Shown piece after piece: positions 44,688 to 54,036 of a stretch of 64,000 nucleotides of DNA. Made by a program: the position numbers and the translations under genes. Under the pieces are notes generated by a model. That model saw only the letters and a program-made list of their open reading frames with translations. It searched no databases and was not told the origin of the DNA. Each line of letters starts with the position of its first letter. The stretch's first letter is position 1. The DNA comes from Leifsonia soli. GTDB lineage: Bacteria > Actinomycetota > Actinomycetes > Actinomycetales > Microbacteriaceae. The stretch covers positions 682,001 to 746,000 of the forward strand of contig NZ_JACCBJ010000001.1 in assembly GCF_013408745.1 (NCBI RefSeq), in the 5' to 3' direction.

Positions 44688-45693
44688 GGCGATCGACCGC
44701 GACAGGTACGAGGTCATCCCGGTCGGGATCACGCGGGACGGCGCATTCACGCTGCAGCCGGACGACGCATCCCGCTTCGCGCTGAACCGGGAGAAGCTGC
44801 CGGAGGTCGAGGACAACGGCTCGCGCATCCTGTGGCCGGACAGCGTCGCGACCCGCGAGCTGTCGGTCGTCGACCGTGACGGCGTGCGCTCGTCGCTCGG
44901 CGAGGTGGACATCGTCTTCCCGATCCTGCACGGTCCGTGGGGCGAGGACGGCACGCTCCAGGGGATGCTGGAGCTCGTCGGGCTTCCGTACGTCGGCAGC
45001 GGCGTGCTCGCGAGCGCGCTGGGCATGGACAAGCACTTCACCAAGACCGTGCTGCAGCAGGCGGGCATCCCGGTGGCCCCGTGGGTCACGGTGAGCGCCT
45101 ACGAGTGGAGCACCGGCGCGGATGCGGTGCGCGACGCAGCACGCGAGCTGGGCCTTCCCGCGTTCGTGAAGCCGGCCCGGGCGGGGTCCAGCGTCGGCGT
45201 GACGAAGGTCAAGGACTGGTCGGAGCTCGACGGGGCGATGGAGATCGCGCTGGCCGAGGACGACCGGGTGCTCATCGAGTCGATGGTCACGGGCCGCGAG
45301 GTCGAGATCGCCGTGCTCGGCGGACGGCCCGGCGAGCCGGCCCGGGCCTCGGTCGCGGGCGAGATCGTGGTCAGCGGCCGCGACTTCTACGACTTCGCGG
45401 CGAAGTACCTGGACGCGCCGGGCATCGATCTGGTGTGCCCGGCCGACCTCACGGACGCGCAGCTGGCGGAGATGCGCGAGCTCGCCATCCGCGGCTTCGA
45501 CGCCATCGGCGGGGAGGGTCTCGCGCGCGTCGACTTCTTCCTGACGGCTGACGGCTTCGTCATCAACGAGATCAACACGATGCCGGGGTTCACCCCGATC
45601 TCGATGTTCCCGCGCTGCTGGCAGGAGTCCGGCGTGAACTATCCCGCTCTGATCGACGAGCTCATCCAGGTCGCCATCGCACGCGCCGCCTGA
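44599..45693 (+). CDS. ddl: D-alanine-D-alanine ligase
   Basis: A 364-residue ATP-grasp ligase for the peptidoglycan terminus. LLFGGRSSEHSISCATA opens the domain; HGPWGEDGTLQGMLEL, VKPARAGSSVGVTKV and the C-terminal INEINTMPGFTPISMFP (metal and substrate loop) are diagnostic. The ATG was kept although it lies 89 bases inside gpsA, because the family starts there. GAAAGGA precedes it. It sits in the plsC-gpsA-ddl unit and is followed, after an intergenic repeat, by a convergent lipoprotein gene. Confidence 0.95.
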   Translation: MTDKVAVALLFGGRSSEHSISCATAAGVLEAIDRDRYEVIPVGITRDGAFTLQPDDASRFALNREKLPEVEDNGSRILWPDSVATRELSVVDRDGVRSSLGEVDIVFPILHGPWGEDGTLQGMLELVGLPYVGSGVLASALGMDKHFTKTVLQQAGIPVAPWVTVSAYEWSTGADAVRDAARELGLPAFVKPARAGSSVGVTKVKDWSELDGAMEIALAEDDRVLIESMVTGREVEIAVLGGRPGEPARASVAGEIVVSGRDFYDFAAKYLDAPGIDLVCPADLTDAQLAEMRELAIRGFDAIGGEGLARVDFFLTADGFVINEINTMPGFTPISMFPRCWQESGVNYPALIDELIQVAIARAA

Positions 45694-45709
45694 CCCGGAC
45701 TTTCGCTCA

Positions 45710-45764
45710 CCGAGTCGTGACTCGGTGCCGGAATCCGGGTCGAGTGGCGACCAGATGTCGCACC
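45710..45764. repeat. Dispersed intergenic repeat, copy B
   Basis: The partner of 2187-2241, about 85 percent identical over 55 bases. It starts with the perfect hairpin CCGAGTC-GT-GACTCGG and lies between the convergent ddl and lipoprotein genes, where it may stop transcription. Confidence 0.75.
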
Positions 45765-45774
45765 GGGGCGGAGG

Positions 45775-46278
45775 TCAGGGACTCGGGGTCGGGCTCGCCG
45801 TCGGGTCCGTGTCGAGGGTCGACAGGCATTTCTGCGTCTGCTTCACCGACGAGACGGCGCTGGCGAACTCGGGCAGCACCGACGAGTCCGAGACGCCGGA
45901 GACGTGGTCGATGATGACCTCGGTCGCGGGGGTGCGGCCGAAGGTCTGGTAGACGATCGTCTTCGCGGCCGGGTCCGTCATGAGCACCCAGTCGACGCCG
46001 TTGACGGTGATGCACGGCTTGGTCGTCGGTCCGATCGGCGGGACGCCGCAGCGCAGGATCACGGCCGCCGGGTCGCCCCACGCGCCGGTCGCCTGCGCAT
46101 CCGTCTCCCGCTTCGCCTTGTCGGCGACGGAGTCGGGAAGGCGCACGCTGATCTCAGCGCAGCCGGGGGCGTTGCTGTTCGCGGCGGGGTCGAGGGAGAC
46201 GGTGGGCGCACAGCCGGCGAGGAGCAGGGCGGCGCCCGCGAGCAGGACGGCAGGAAGGGCGCGGCGACGGGACATCAT
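45775..46278 (-). CDS. DUF3515 family lipoprotein
   Basis: A 167-residue lipoprotein. Signal peptide with a lipobox ending LLLAGC (Cys about 23), then a DUF3515 domain: ISVRLPDSVADK, WGDPAAVILRCGVPPIGPT and VNGVDWVL; it ends in a Pro/Ser/Thr-rich tail. Function unknown; it is often next to ddl and thiL in Actinobacteria, suggesting an envelope role. Two ATG codons lie next to each other at the start; the first is given. Divergent from thiL. Confidence 0.85.
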   Translation of the reverse strand: MMSRRRALPAVLLAGAALLLAGCAPTVSLDPAANSNAPGCAEISVRLPDSVADKAKRETDAQATGAWGDPAAVILRCGVPPIGPTTKPCITVNGVDWVLMTDPAAKTIVYQTFGRTPATEVIIDHVSGVSDSSVLPEFASAVSSVKQTQKCLSTLDTDPTASPTPSP

Positions 46279-46303
46279 CGGATTCAGGCTACCGTTTCAG
46301 ATC

Positions 46304-47305
46304 ATGGGAATCTCTGGGAGCGACGCGGCCGGCACCACCATCGGGGAGGCGTCGGAGCGGGAGGCGCTCAGGCGCATCTTCCCGCGGCTCCCGGAGTCCG
46401 ACGCCACGCTCGTGGGTCCGGGCGACGATGCGGCGGTGCTCGCCGCCCCGGACGGGCGCTTCGTGGTGACCACCGACATGATGGTGCACGGCCCGGACTT
46501 CCGGCTGGCATGGTCGGGACCGGAGGACCTCGGCTGGAAGGCCGCCGCGACGAACCTGTCGGACATCGCCGCGATGGGCGCCGTCCCGACCGCCCTCGTC
46601 GTCGCCATCGCCGCGCCGCCGGAGACGCCGGTCGCCTGGCTGGAGGGCGTGGCCGACGGCTTCCGGCTGGCCTGCACGGAGCTGGCTCCGGGATGCGGCG
46701 TCGTCGGCGGCGACCTGTCGGTGTCGGCCACCCTGACGTTCGCGGTGACGGCCTTCGGCGACCTGGGCGGCCGTCGTCCGGTGCTGCGCAGCGGGGCGCG
46801 CCCCGGCGACGTCGTGGCGGTGTCCGGTGCCCTGGGGAGGGCCGCCGCCGGGCTGCACGCGCTGTTCACGGAGGCGGTGGATGCGGCGGGAGAGCCGGAC
46901 GCGTCCCGTCTCGCGGCCGTCGTGGCCGCCCATCCCGACACCGTCTCGGCCCAGCTGCGTCCGCGTCCGCCGATCGGCGACGGCCCGCTCGCGGCAGACG
47001 CGGGCGCCACCGCGATGCTCGATCTGAGCGACGGGCTCGCGCTCGACGCGCGCCGGGTCGCGGAGGCGAGCGGCGTCGCGATCGACCTGGATCCGGCCGC
47101 TCTCGGCCCGGACCTCCGCACAGCGCTCACCGGGGGAGAGGACCACGGCCTGCTGGCCACCTTCCCGCCCGGGACGCGCCTCCCCGGCGGGTTCCGCACC
47201 ATCGGCGCCGTCCACGAAGGCCGGGGCCTCCGCGTCGGCGGCCGCCCCTTCGACGAGCGTGGCGGCTGGGACCCCTACCTCGAATGGGACGGCCGCCGCG
47301 GCTGA
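46304..47305 (+). CDS. thiL: Thiamine-monophosphate kinase
   Basis: A 333-residue kinase that forms thiamine diphosphate from the monophosphate. GPGDDAAVL (ATP/Mg site), VTTDMMVHGPDF, KAAATNLSDIAAMGA and GGDLSVS are the usual AIR-synthase-fold motifs; TGGEDHGLLATFP is near the end. TACCGT at 46290-46295 lies eight bases before the ATG, so it is probably leaderless. Divergent from the lipoprotein gene and convergent with rsmD. Confidence 0.93.
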   Translation: MGISGSDAAGTTIGEASEREALRRIFPRLPESDATLVGPGDDAAVLAAPDGRFVVTTDMMVHGPDFRLAWSGPEDLGWKAAATNLSDIAAMGAVPTALVVAIAAPPETPVAWLEGVADGFRLACTELAPGCGVVGGDLSVSATLTFAVTAFGDLGGRRPVLRSGARPGDVVAVSGALGRAAAGLHALFTEAVDAAGEPDASRLAAVVAAHPDTVSAQLRPRPPIGDGPLAADAGATAMLDLSDGLALDARRVAEASGVAIDLDPAALGPDLRTALTGGEDHGLLATFPPGTRLPGGFRTIGAVHEGRGLRVGGRPFDERGGWDPYLEWDGRRG

Positions 47306-47337
47306 CCCCCCTCCGCCCCGCGCCCCCCCGCCTCTCG

Positions 47338-47415
47338 CCCCCACCGTCGAGTCCGCACAAATTGCACACGAACACCCCCGTGAGCGTGCAATTTGTGCGG
47401 ACTCGACGGTGGGGG
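47338..47415. terminator. 30-bp perfect inverted repeat between thiL and rsmD
   Basis: The arms 47338-47367 and 47386-47415 are complementary over 30 bp with an 18-base loop; they contain the run CCACCGTCGAGTCCGCAC and its complement. It lies between two convergent genes and should end transcription in both directions. The length is unusual for a simple terminator. Confidence 0.8.
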
Positions 47416-47416
47416 A

Positions 47417-47995
47417 TCAGGGGCGGTCGGGGGTGAGCCAGTGGATGGCGGTCTCGCCGTAGGATTTGCGGCGCATGAGTGCGAGACCGGCGGGGAGGCT
47501 GGGGTCCGGCGTGCGGGTGCTCCGCTCGACGCAGACCTCGGCGTCGTCGGCGAGGAGCGGCTCCAGCGCGGTCAGCACCGCGAGCAGCTCCGCGTCGGGC
47601 ACGTCGTACGGCGGGTCGATGAACACGACGTCGAACGGTCCGCGGGCGGCACCGAGATACGCCTGCACGGCCGACGTCCGCACGTCGATCGCGGGAACAG
47701 GCACCCGCGCCGCGCGCGCCGCCGAGACGACCGCGGCCGCATTGCGCTTGCCTACCTGCGCGGCCGCCGCCGCCCTCTCGACGAGCACGACGGAGGCGGC
47801 GCCGCGGCTGGCAGCCTCGAGCCCGAGGGCGCCCGATCCCGCGTAGAGGTCGAGGACGCGGGCTCCGTGCAGCGCATCGCGCGCGTCCAGCGCCGAGAAG
47901 ATCGCCTCGCGCACCCGGTCGCTGGTGGGGCGGGTGCCGCTCTTCGGCACCTGGAGGCTGAGCGAGCCGGCGAATCCGGAGACGATGCGGGTCAT
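47417..47995 (-). CDS. rsmD: 16S rRNA (guanine(966)-N(2))-methyltransferase
   Basis: A 192-residue class I methyltransferase. TRPTSDRVREAIFSAL, the SAM site VLDLYAGSGALGLEA, and the catalytic FIDPPYDVP are present, the last like the DPPY-type motif of N-methyltransferases. It methylates G966 of 16S rRNA in the 30S subunit. Start ATG in reverse; in many bacteria this gene is next to coaD, and coaD is indeed 3.1 kb away, separated by two genes. Confidence 0.92.
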   Translation of the reverse strand: MTRIVSGFAGSLSLQVPKSGTRPTSDRVREAIFSALDARDALHGARVLDLYAGSGALGLEAASRGAASVVLVERAAAAAQVGKRNAAAVVSAARAARVPVPAIDVRTSAVQAYLGAARGPFDVVFIDPPYDVPDAELLAVLTALEPLLADDAEVCVERSTRTPDPSLPAGLALMRRKSYGETAIHWLTPDRP

Positions 47996-48038
47996 GGCCC
48001 CCCGAGCCTAGCGTCGGCACCCGGAGTGCCGCCAAGAT

Positions 48039-48779
48039 ATGGGCATGGAGGAACGCCTGGAGCAGGCAGAGCTCGACGCGCTGTGGCTTCCCGGCGACCC
48101 GATCGCCTCCGCAGAACGGCTGGCCGCTGCTGCCGCCGAACGGGACCGGTCGGAGGTCGTCCGGGCCGAGCTCGAGACCCAGCGTGCCCGCGCGCTCGGG
48201 CTGCAGGGCCGCTTCGACGAGGCGGAGGCGCTCCTCGAGTCGCTGGAGCCGGCGGGAGGGGTGCTGGAAGTGCGGGTGCTGCTCGAGCGCGGCCGGCTCC
48301 GGACCGCCTCCGGCCGATCGGATGATGCGGTTCCCGTTCTGGAGGCCGCGCTCCGAGCCGCCCGCCGCGACGGCGATCTCTCGCTCGGGGTCGAGTCGGC
48401 GCTCGTGCTCGCCGACGCCGACCGCCCGCGGGCGCTGCAGTGGATCGAGGAGGGTCTCTCCGACCTCGCGGCGACCGGCGACCCGCGCACCCTGCGCTGG
48501 GGTACTGTGCTGTACGACCTGCGCGGCTGGGTGCTTCTGCGCGACGGCGACGCGGATGCCGCGCTCGCCTCGTTCGAGGACGCGGTGGAGTACGCGGAGG
48601 CGTACGGCACCCTCGATCAGCAGTTCGCCGCGCACTGGGCCGTCGGACGCTGCCTCCGCGAGCTCGGCCGGACGTCCGAGGCGCGCGAGATCCAGCGGCG
48701 CCTGGCGTCGGAGCGTCCGGACGAGCCGGCGGTACAGGCCGAGCTGGAGGCGCTGTCGAGCGCACCGGACGAGACGTGA
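48039..48779 (+). CDS. TPR-repeat protein
   Basis: A 246-residue all-helical soluble protein. Helical pairs such as ALGLQGRFDEAEALLESLEP, ASGRSDDAVPVLEAALRAAR and RDGDADAALASFEDAVEYAE are TPR-like, so it should bind another protein. No enzyme domain. The first ATG (48039) is used as GGAG precedes it; MEERLEQ at 48045 is an alternative. It lies between rsmD (divergent) and recG, which has its own leaderless promoter. Confidence 0.75.
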   Translation: MGMEERLEQAELDALWLPGDPIASAERLAAAAAERDRSEVVRAELETQRARALGLQGRFDEAEALLESLEPAGGVLEVRVLLERGRLRTASGRSDDAVPVLEAALRAARRDGDLSLGVESALVLADADRPRALQWIEEGLSDLAATGDPRTLRWGTVLYDLRGWVLLRDGDADAALASFEDAVEYAEAYGTLDQQFAAHWAVGRCLRELGRTSEAREIQRRLASERPDEPAVQAELEALSSAPDET

Positions 48780-48836
48780 CCGCACGACCGGTGATCCCGG
48801 CGGTGGAATGCCGGAGGGGAAGAATACGATCGAGTC

Positions 48837-51068
48837 ATGACCTCCGCCCCCGCCCCGGCCGGCTCCGGGCCTGCTGACGCCGGCACCGTCGGTCTCGACA
48901 CCCGGCTGAGCGGCGTGCTCGGGGGACGCACAGCGTCCGCGTTCGAGAAGGCGTTCGGGATGCGCACGGTGGCCGACCTGCTGAGCCACTTCCCGCGGCG
49001 GTACGCCAAGCGGGGTGAGCTGACGGCACTGGCGAACCTGCCGCTCGACGAGAACGTGACGATCATCGCCGAGGTGCTGCGGGTGCAGGAGCGCCCGATG
49101 CGGGCCAGGCGCGGCAGCATCCTCGAGGTGAAGATCTCCGACGGCGAGGGCATCCTGACCCTCACCTTCTTCAATCAGGCATGGCGCTCGCGCGAGCTCC
49201 TTCCCGGCGTCCGCGGTATCTTCGCGGGCAAGGTGTCGGCGTACCGCGGCGCCCTGCAGCTCGCGCATCCCGACTACGAGCTGTTCGAGCCGGATGCGGA
49301 GAACGCGGTGATCCCCGGCAGCGCTGCCGCGAAGGAGTGGGCGCAGACGCCCATCCCGATCTACCCGGCGACGGGCACGGTGGCCAGCTGGCAGGTGCAG
49401 AAGGCCGTCGGGCTCGCCCTGGACGCGCTCGGGCCTGTGGACGATCCGGTGCCCGACCGCGTCGTCGTGGAGCGCGGGCTGGTGCCGTACCGCGATGCGC
49501 TTGAGGGGATCCACCGGCCGCAGAAGGATGCGCAGTGGCAGCGGGCGCGCGACACGCTGCGATTCCAGGAGGCGTTCGTCCTCCAGGCGGCGCTGCTGCA
49601 GCAGCGTGCCGCGTCCCGGCAGGTCGCGGCCACGCCGCGCGCGGCCGTGCCCGGAGGGCTGCTCGAACGATTCGATGCCGCCCTGCCCTTCTCGCTCACC
49701 GGCGACCAGGATGTGGTGGGCGGCGAGATCGCGCGCGACCTGGCCGGAACCGCGGCGATGCACCGTCTGGTGCAGGGCGAGGTCGGCTCCGGCAAGACGC
49801 TCGTGGCGCTGCGCGCCATGCTCGCCGTCGCCGATTCCGGCGGGCAGTCGGCCCTGCTCGCGCCGACGGAGGTGCTCGCCGCGCAGCACCTGCGGTCCAT
49901 CGCAGCGATGCTCGGCCCCGATCTCTCGGCGCAGCTCATGCCGACCCTCCTCACCGGCCAGCTCTCGGCCGCAGAGCGGAAGCGCGCACTCCTGCGGACC
50001 GTGTCCGGGCAGGCCCGCATCGTCGTCGGGACGCACGCCCTCCTCGGCGACGCGGTCACCTTCTTCGATCTGGGGCTGGTGGTGGTCGACGAGCAGCACC
50101 GCTTCGGCGTCGAGCAGCGGGAGGCGCTTCGCGCGAAGGGCGGCACTCCGCCGCACGTGCTGGTGCTGACCGCGACGCCCATCCCGCGCACGGTCGCGAT
50201 GACCGTGTTCGGCGACCTGGACGTGTCGACGATCGCGCAGCTGCCCGCGGGGCGGCAGGGCATCGAGAGCTTCGTCGTGCCGCTCGCCGACCGCCCCGGA
50301 TGGGAGCGCCGGATCTGGGAGCGCGCATCGGAGGAGATCGCGAAGGGCCGCCAGGTGTTCGTGGTGTGCCCGGCGATCTCGGGCAAGGATGCGGAGGACG
50401 ACGGCGAGGAGCCGGAGCCCGACGAGCCGGATGCCGACGGGGCTCCGCCGCGGCCGATCGCGAATGTGGAGGCAGTCGCCGCGCAGGTGCGCGCCGACCC
50501 GCTGTTCGCGGGCTCGCGGATCGGCGTGCTGCACGGCCGCCTGCCGTCGGACGAGAAGGACGAGGTCATGCGCGCGTTCGCGGCGGGCGCCATCGACCTG
50601 CTGATCGCGACGACAGTGATCGAGGTCGGGGTGAACGTGCCGAACGCCTCGGCGATGGTGGTGCTGGATGCGGACCGGTTCGGTGTGTCGCAGCTGCACC
50701 AGCTGCGCGGCCGTGTCGGGCGCGGCGAGATCCCCGGCCTCTGCCTCCTCGTCACGGCGGCGGAGCAGGGCACCCTCGCCCGGGAGCGGGTCGACGCCGT
50801 CGCGGCGACGCTGGACGGGTTCGAGCTGGCCACCATCGACCTCGAGCTGCGCCGCGAAGGCGATGTGCTCGGGAGCCGTCAGTCGGGCGGTCGATCGTCT
50901 CTCCGGCTGCTGCGCGTCGCGACCGACGGCGAGCTGATCGCTGAGGCGAGGGTCGCCGCGGAGGAGACCCTCGAGGAGGATCCGCCGCTCGCCGAGCATC
51001 CCGCGCTGGCCGCGGCGCTGGCCCGCAGGCTCGACGAGAGCGAGCGGGCGTTCCTCGGCAAGTCCTGA
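48837..51068 (+). CDS. recG: ATP-dependent DNA helicase RecG
   Basis: A 743-residue superfamily 2 helicase that remodels stalled forks and Holliday junctions. The wedge OB domain is in the first 180 residues; helicase motifs are GEVGSGKT (Walker A), [16 protein letters not shown], and RGRVGRGE near 630. A Glu/Asp/Pro-rich insertion ([15 protein letters not shown]) lies between the helicase lobes at about 520-540. TACGAT at 48825-48830 ends six bases before the ATG, giving a leaderless start. Downstream is coaD. Confidence 0.95.
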   Translation: MTSAPAPAGSGPADAGTVGLDTRLSGVLGGRTASAFEKAFGMRTVADLLSHFPRRYAKRGELTALANLPLDENVTIIAEVLRVQERPMRARRGSILEVKISDGEGILTLTFFNQAWRSRELLPGVRGIFAGKVSAYRGALQLAHPDYELFEPDAENAVIPGSAAAKEWAQTPIPIYPATGTVASWQVQKAVGLALDALGPVDDPVPDRVVVERGLVPYRDALEGIHRPQKDAQWQRARDTLRFQEAFVLQAALLQQRAASRQVAATPRAAVPGGLLERFDAALPFSLTGDQDVVGGEIARDLAGTAAMHRLVQGEVGSGKTLVALRAMLAVADSGGQSALLAPTEVLAAQHLRSIAAMLGPDLSAQLMPTLLTGQLSAAERKRALLRTVSGQARIVVGTHALLGDAVTFFDLGLVVVDEQHRFGVEQREALRAKGGTPPHVLVLTATPIPRTVAMTVFGDLDVSTIAQLPAGRQGIESFVVPLADRPGWERRIWERASEEIAKGRQVFVVCPAISGKDAEDDGEEPEPDEPDADGAPPRPIANVEAVAAQVRADPLFAGSRIGVLHGRLPSDEKDEVMRAFAAGAIDLLIATTVIEVGVNVPNASAMVVLDADRFGVSQLHQLRGRVGRGEIPGLCLLVTAAEQGTLARERVDAVAATLDGFELATIDLELRREGDVLGSRQSGGRSSLRLLRVATDGELIAEARVAAEETLEEDPPLAEHPALAAALARRLDESERAFLGKS

Positions 51069-51141
51069 GCCGCCCGGACGAAACCCGTTGGTAACGGATT
51101 CACAACGAAATGCCGGGAACCGCGGGATAGTCTGGGGGTCT

Positions 51142-51624
51142 ATGAACAGGATCGCCGTTGTCCCTGGATCGTTCGACCCGGTCACCCTCGGGCACCTCGA
51201 TGTGATCGAGCGTGCCGCCGGTCTGTGGGACGAGGTCCACGTCGTGGTGGTCCACAACCCGGACAAGTCGGCCCTGCTGCCCATCGCGCAGCGCGTGGCC
51301 CTGCTGGAGCGATCGATCGAGGATGCCGGCATCGTCGGGAACATCGTCATCGCCTCCTGGTCGGTCGGGCTGCTCGTCGACTACTGCACCGACGTCGGCG
51401 CCCACGTGCTGGTGAAGGGCATCCGGTCGTCGGTCGACGTCGCCTACGAGACGCCCATGGCGATCGTGAACCGCCACCTGGCCGAGGTCGAGACCGTCTT
51501 CCTGCTGCCGAACCCGGCCAACGCCCACGTCTCCAGCTCTCTGGTGCGTCAGGTGTCGGCTCTGGGCGGTGACGTGAGCCCGTACGTGCCGCCGGCCGTG
51601 CACGAGTACCTCCAAGAGACCTAG
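51142..51624 (+). CDS. coaD: Phosphopantetheine adenylyltransferase
   Basis: A 160-residue nucleotidyltransferase for coenzyme A synthesis. [15 protein letters not shown] contains the HxGH-type TxGH loop, and [11 protein letters not shown] is the ISSTxxR-like motif; [12 protein letters not shown] is also typical. TAGTCT precedes the ATG (eight bases). The next gene, moxR copy 2, starts 11 bases after the stop, so the module at 51.6-56.3 kb may be read from the coaD promoter. Confidence 0.95.
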   Translation: MNRIAVVPGSFDPVTLGHLDVIERAAGLWDEVHVVVVHNPDKSALLPIAQRVALLERSIEDAGIVGNIVIASWSVGLLVDYCTDVGAHVLVKGIRSSVDVAYETPMAIVNRHLAEVETVFLLPNPANAHVSSSLVRQVSALGGDVSPYVPPAVHEYLQET

Positions 51625-51635
51625 CCGGGGGAGTC

Positions 51636-52703
51636 ATGAACAGTTACGCGACGCGCCAGCCCACCGAGTCCTCCGTCGCACCCGAGGAGGACGCGGGCAC
51701 AGCTCCTCTCATGGACCTCGACGAGCTGCGGCGCGCCGCGGAGCAGATCACCGCCAACGTGGAGTCGGTGATCGACGGGAAGCACGAGGCGGTGCAGACC
51801 GCTCTGGTGGTCCTGCTGGCCGAGGGGCACCTGCTCATCGAGGATGTGCCCGGCGTCGGGAAGACCATGCTGGCGAAGTCGCTGGCCAAGTCGGTCGACT
51901 GCACCGTCAGCCGCATCCAGTTCACCCCGGATCTGCTGCCGAGCGATGTGACCGGTGTGTCGGTCTACAACCAGGCCGAGCGCCGGTTCGAGTTCAAGCC
52001 GGGTGCGATCTTCGCGAACATCGTGATCGGCGACGAGATCAACCGCGCGAGCCCGAAGACGCAGTCCGCACTGCTGGAGTGCATGGAGGAGCGCCAGGTC
52101 ACCGTCGACGGCTCCACCTATCCGCTCGCGGCGCCCTTCATCGTGGTCGCGACGCAGAACCCGGTCGAGATGGAGGGCACCTACGCGCTGCCGGAGGCGC
52201 AGCGGGACCGGTTCATGGCACGCATCGCGATGGGCTACCCGGACGAGGACTCCGAACTCGCCATGCTGACGACGCGCGACACCTCCAGCCCGCTGTCGCG
52301 CATCCGGCCGGTGGTCACGTCGGACGAACTGCGCGCGATGATGGTGACCGCCCGCGCCGTGTTCGCCTCGACGCCGGTCAAGCAGTACGCCGTCGACCTG
52401 GTGCGAGCGACGCGCGAGGACCGCGACCTGCGGCTCGGCGCGAGCCCGCGGGCCACCCTCCAGCTCATCCGCGCGGCGAAGGCGATGGCGGCGCTCGCCG
52501 GCCGCGACTTCGTCCTCCCCGATGACGTGGACGCGCTGGCCGTTCCGGTGCTCGGCCACCGGCTGCTGCCGACCAGCCGGGCGCTCGGGCACCACCACGA
52601 GAGCGCGCCCGTGATCGCGGACATCGTCCGCCGGATCGTCGCGTCGACACCGGTGCCCGTCGGCTCCGGCGGGGCCGCGGCGCCGGGCGCGACGGGTCGC
52701 TGA
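51636..52703 (+). CDS. MoxR-family AAA+ ATPase (copy 2)
   Basis: A 355-residue MoxR ATPase with Walker A EDVPGVGKT near 71-79, Walker B VIGDEINRASPKTQSALLE, sensor VATQNPVEMEGTYALPEAQRDRF and a C-terminal helical lid. ATG follows GGGGGAG. It is the first of three coupled genes (MoxR, DUF58, transglutaminase) and is separated from coaD by 11 bases. It differs in its N-terminus from copy 1 at 33166. Confidence 0.93.
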   Translation: MNSYATRQPTESSVAPEEDAGTAPLMDLDELRRAAEQITANVESVIDGKHEAVQTALVVLLAEGHLLIEDVPGVGKTMLAKSLAKSVDCTVSRIQFTPDLLPSDVTGVSVYNQAERRFEFKPGAIFANIVIGDEINRASPKTQSALLECMEERQVTVDGSTYPLAAPFIVVATQNPVEMEGTYALPEAQRDRFMARIAMGYPDEDSELAMLTTRDTSSPLSRIRPVVTSDELRAMMVTARAVFASTPVKQYAVDLVRATREDRDLRLGASPRATLQLIRAAKAMAALAGRDFVLPDDVDALAVPVLGHRLLPTSRALGHHHESAPVIADIVRRIVASTPVPVGSGGAAAPGATGR

Positions 52704-52704
52704 C

Positions 52705-54036
52705 ATGCCGCAGGGCGGCCGTTCCTCCTCTCCGCTGAAGCGGCCGCGTCCGACCGCCCGCGGCTGGACCCTCGGCGCCGTCGGGGTGGTGGCGCTCGTC
52801 GCCTCCGCCCTCTTCGGGCGGACGGACGTGCTCTTCGTCGGCGTCTTCCTGACCGTGCTCCCGCTGGCCGCGATGATCTCCGTCACCGTCGACCGGCCCC
52901 GGCTGACCGTCACCCGCAGCTTCCATCCGGATGTGGTGGCGGTGGGGGAGAAGGCCACCATCGTCACGACGGCGCGCAACCAGGCGCCGCGCCCGAGCCC
53001 CGCCGCGCACTGGCGGGAGTCCGCTCCGGCCGCGGTGGGCGTGCAGGGCTCGGCGCCCTTCCCGCGGCTCGAAGGCCATCAGGCCGACAGTCGCCTCGGG
53101 CGGGACACCGTCGTGCTCCGCCAGGACGTCGTCCCGGAGCGCCGGGGCGCGCATCCCGTCGGGCCGCTGGTGGTGAGCCGCGCCGACCCGTTCGGGATCG
53201 CCTACGCCGAGTACGCGATCGGACAGCCTCGTCAGCTGCTGGTCACCCCGCGCGTCGTCCCGCTCTCCCGCGGCGAGCTGGATGTCGCCCACAGCGAGGG
53301 AACGGAGCACGAGCTCCTGCGCCACAGCATCCCGAGCGCCGACGAGCTCATCGCGCGGGAGTACCGGCCGGGCGACCCGCTGCGTCGCGTGCACTGGAGG
53401 GCCACCGCGCGGCACGATCAGCTGATGGTGCGCCAGGAGGAGCAGCGGAGCAACCCGGAGGCGTGGATGCTGATGGACACCCGCCCCCTGCCGCCGCACA
53501 CCCCGGAGGCGGCCGACGAGTTCGAGACCCTCGTCGACCTGGTCGCCTCGATCGGCGTGCACCTGCTGGACGAAGGATTCGCGGTGAGCGTCGTCGAGAC
53601 CGGCGAGCGTCAGCTGTCCGGTCGCAGCGGCGCGGGCCGCACCGGGACGATGGGGGCGACGACGGCGACGTACGACGTCGGCAGCGCCGACCGCATGCTC
53701 CTGGCCGACCTCGCGGCGGTCGAGACCAGTGTCGCGTCCCGCGACGACGCGGTCGCCGAGCTCGGTGCCGGCCTGCGCCGCGCCGGACGGCCCGTCCCGG
53801 TGTTCGCCGTGCTGGCCGGGTCGCCGCCGGCGGAGCTGGGTGCTCTCGCGGCCCTGCGGTCCATGGGCGATCCGGCGGTGGCGTTCGTGGGTGCGACCCT
53901 GCCGCAGGAGACGGCGGAGGTGCTCGCCGACGCCGGCTGGCTCTGCGTGACCTTCGCCGCGGGGGACGACCCCGCCGAGTGCTGGCAGCGCGCCCTCCGG
54001 CGGCAGCGTGCGGGGGCGGTGGCGCGTGGCGACTGA
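52705..54036 (+). CDS. DUF58 protein (copy 2)
   Basis: A 443-residue protein with two membrane segments near 20-60 and a DUF58 domain marked by REYRPGDPLRRVHWRATARHD at about 217-237. A von Willebrand A-like part (AWMLMDTRPL) follows. The start lies one base after the moxR stop. Its C-terminus overlaps the transglutaminase start by 11 bases, so the three proteins are made together. Confidence 0.9.
   Translation: MPQGGRSSSPLKRPRPTARGWTLGAVGVVALVASALFGRTDVLFVGVFLTVLPLAAMISVTVDRPRLTVTRSFHPDVVAVGEKATIVTTARNQAPRPSPAAHWRESAPAAVGVQGSAPFPRLEGHQADSRLGRDTVVLRQDVVPERRGAHPVGPLVVSRADPFGIAYAEYAIGQPRQLLVTPRVVPLSRGELDVAHSEGTEHELLRHSIPSADELIAREYRPGDPLRRVHWRATARHDQLMVRQEEQRSNPEAWMLMDTRPLPPHTPEAADEFETLVDLVASIGVHLLDEGFAVSVVETGERQLSGRSGAGRTGTMGATTATYDVGSADRMLLADLAAVETSVASRDDAVAELGAGLRRAGRPVPVFAVLAGSPPAELGALAALRSMGDPAVAFVGATLPQETAEVLADAGWLCVTFAAGDDPAECWQRALRRQRAGAVARGD

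Noticed and set aside
47127..51350. A 1407-residue antisense frame over thiL, rsmD, TPR, recG and coaD
   Set aside because: It crosses five recognisable genes on both strands and has no domain of its own; a composition artefact.
54008..54025. GTG at 54008 as start of the second transglutaminase
   Set aside because: It lies 18 bases further inside the DUF58 gene with no better ribosome site; the family N-terminus does not need it.
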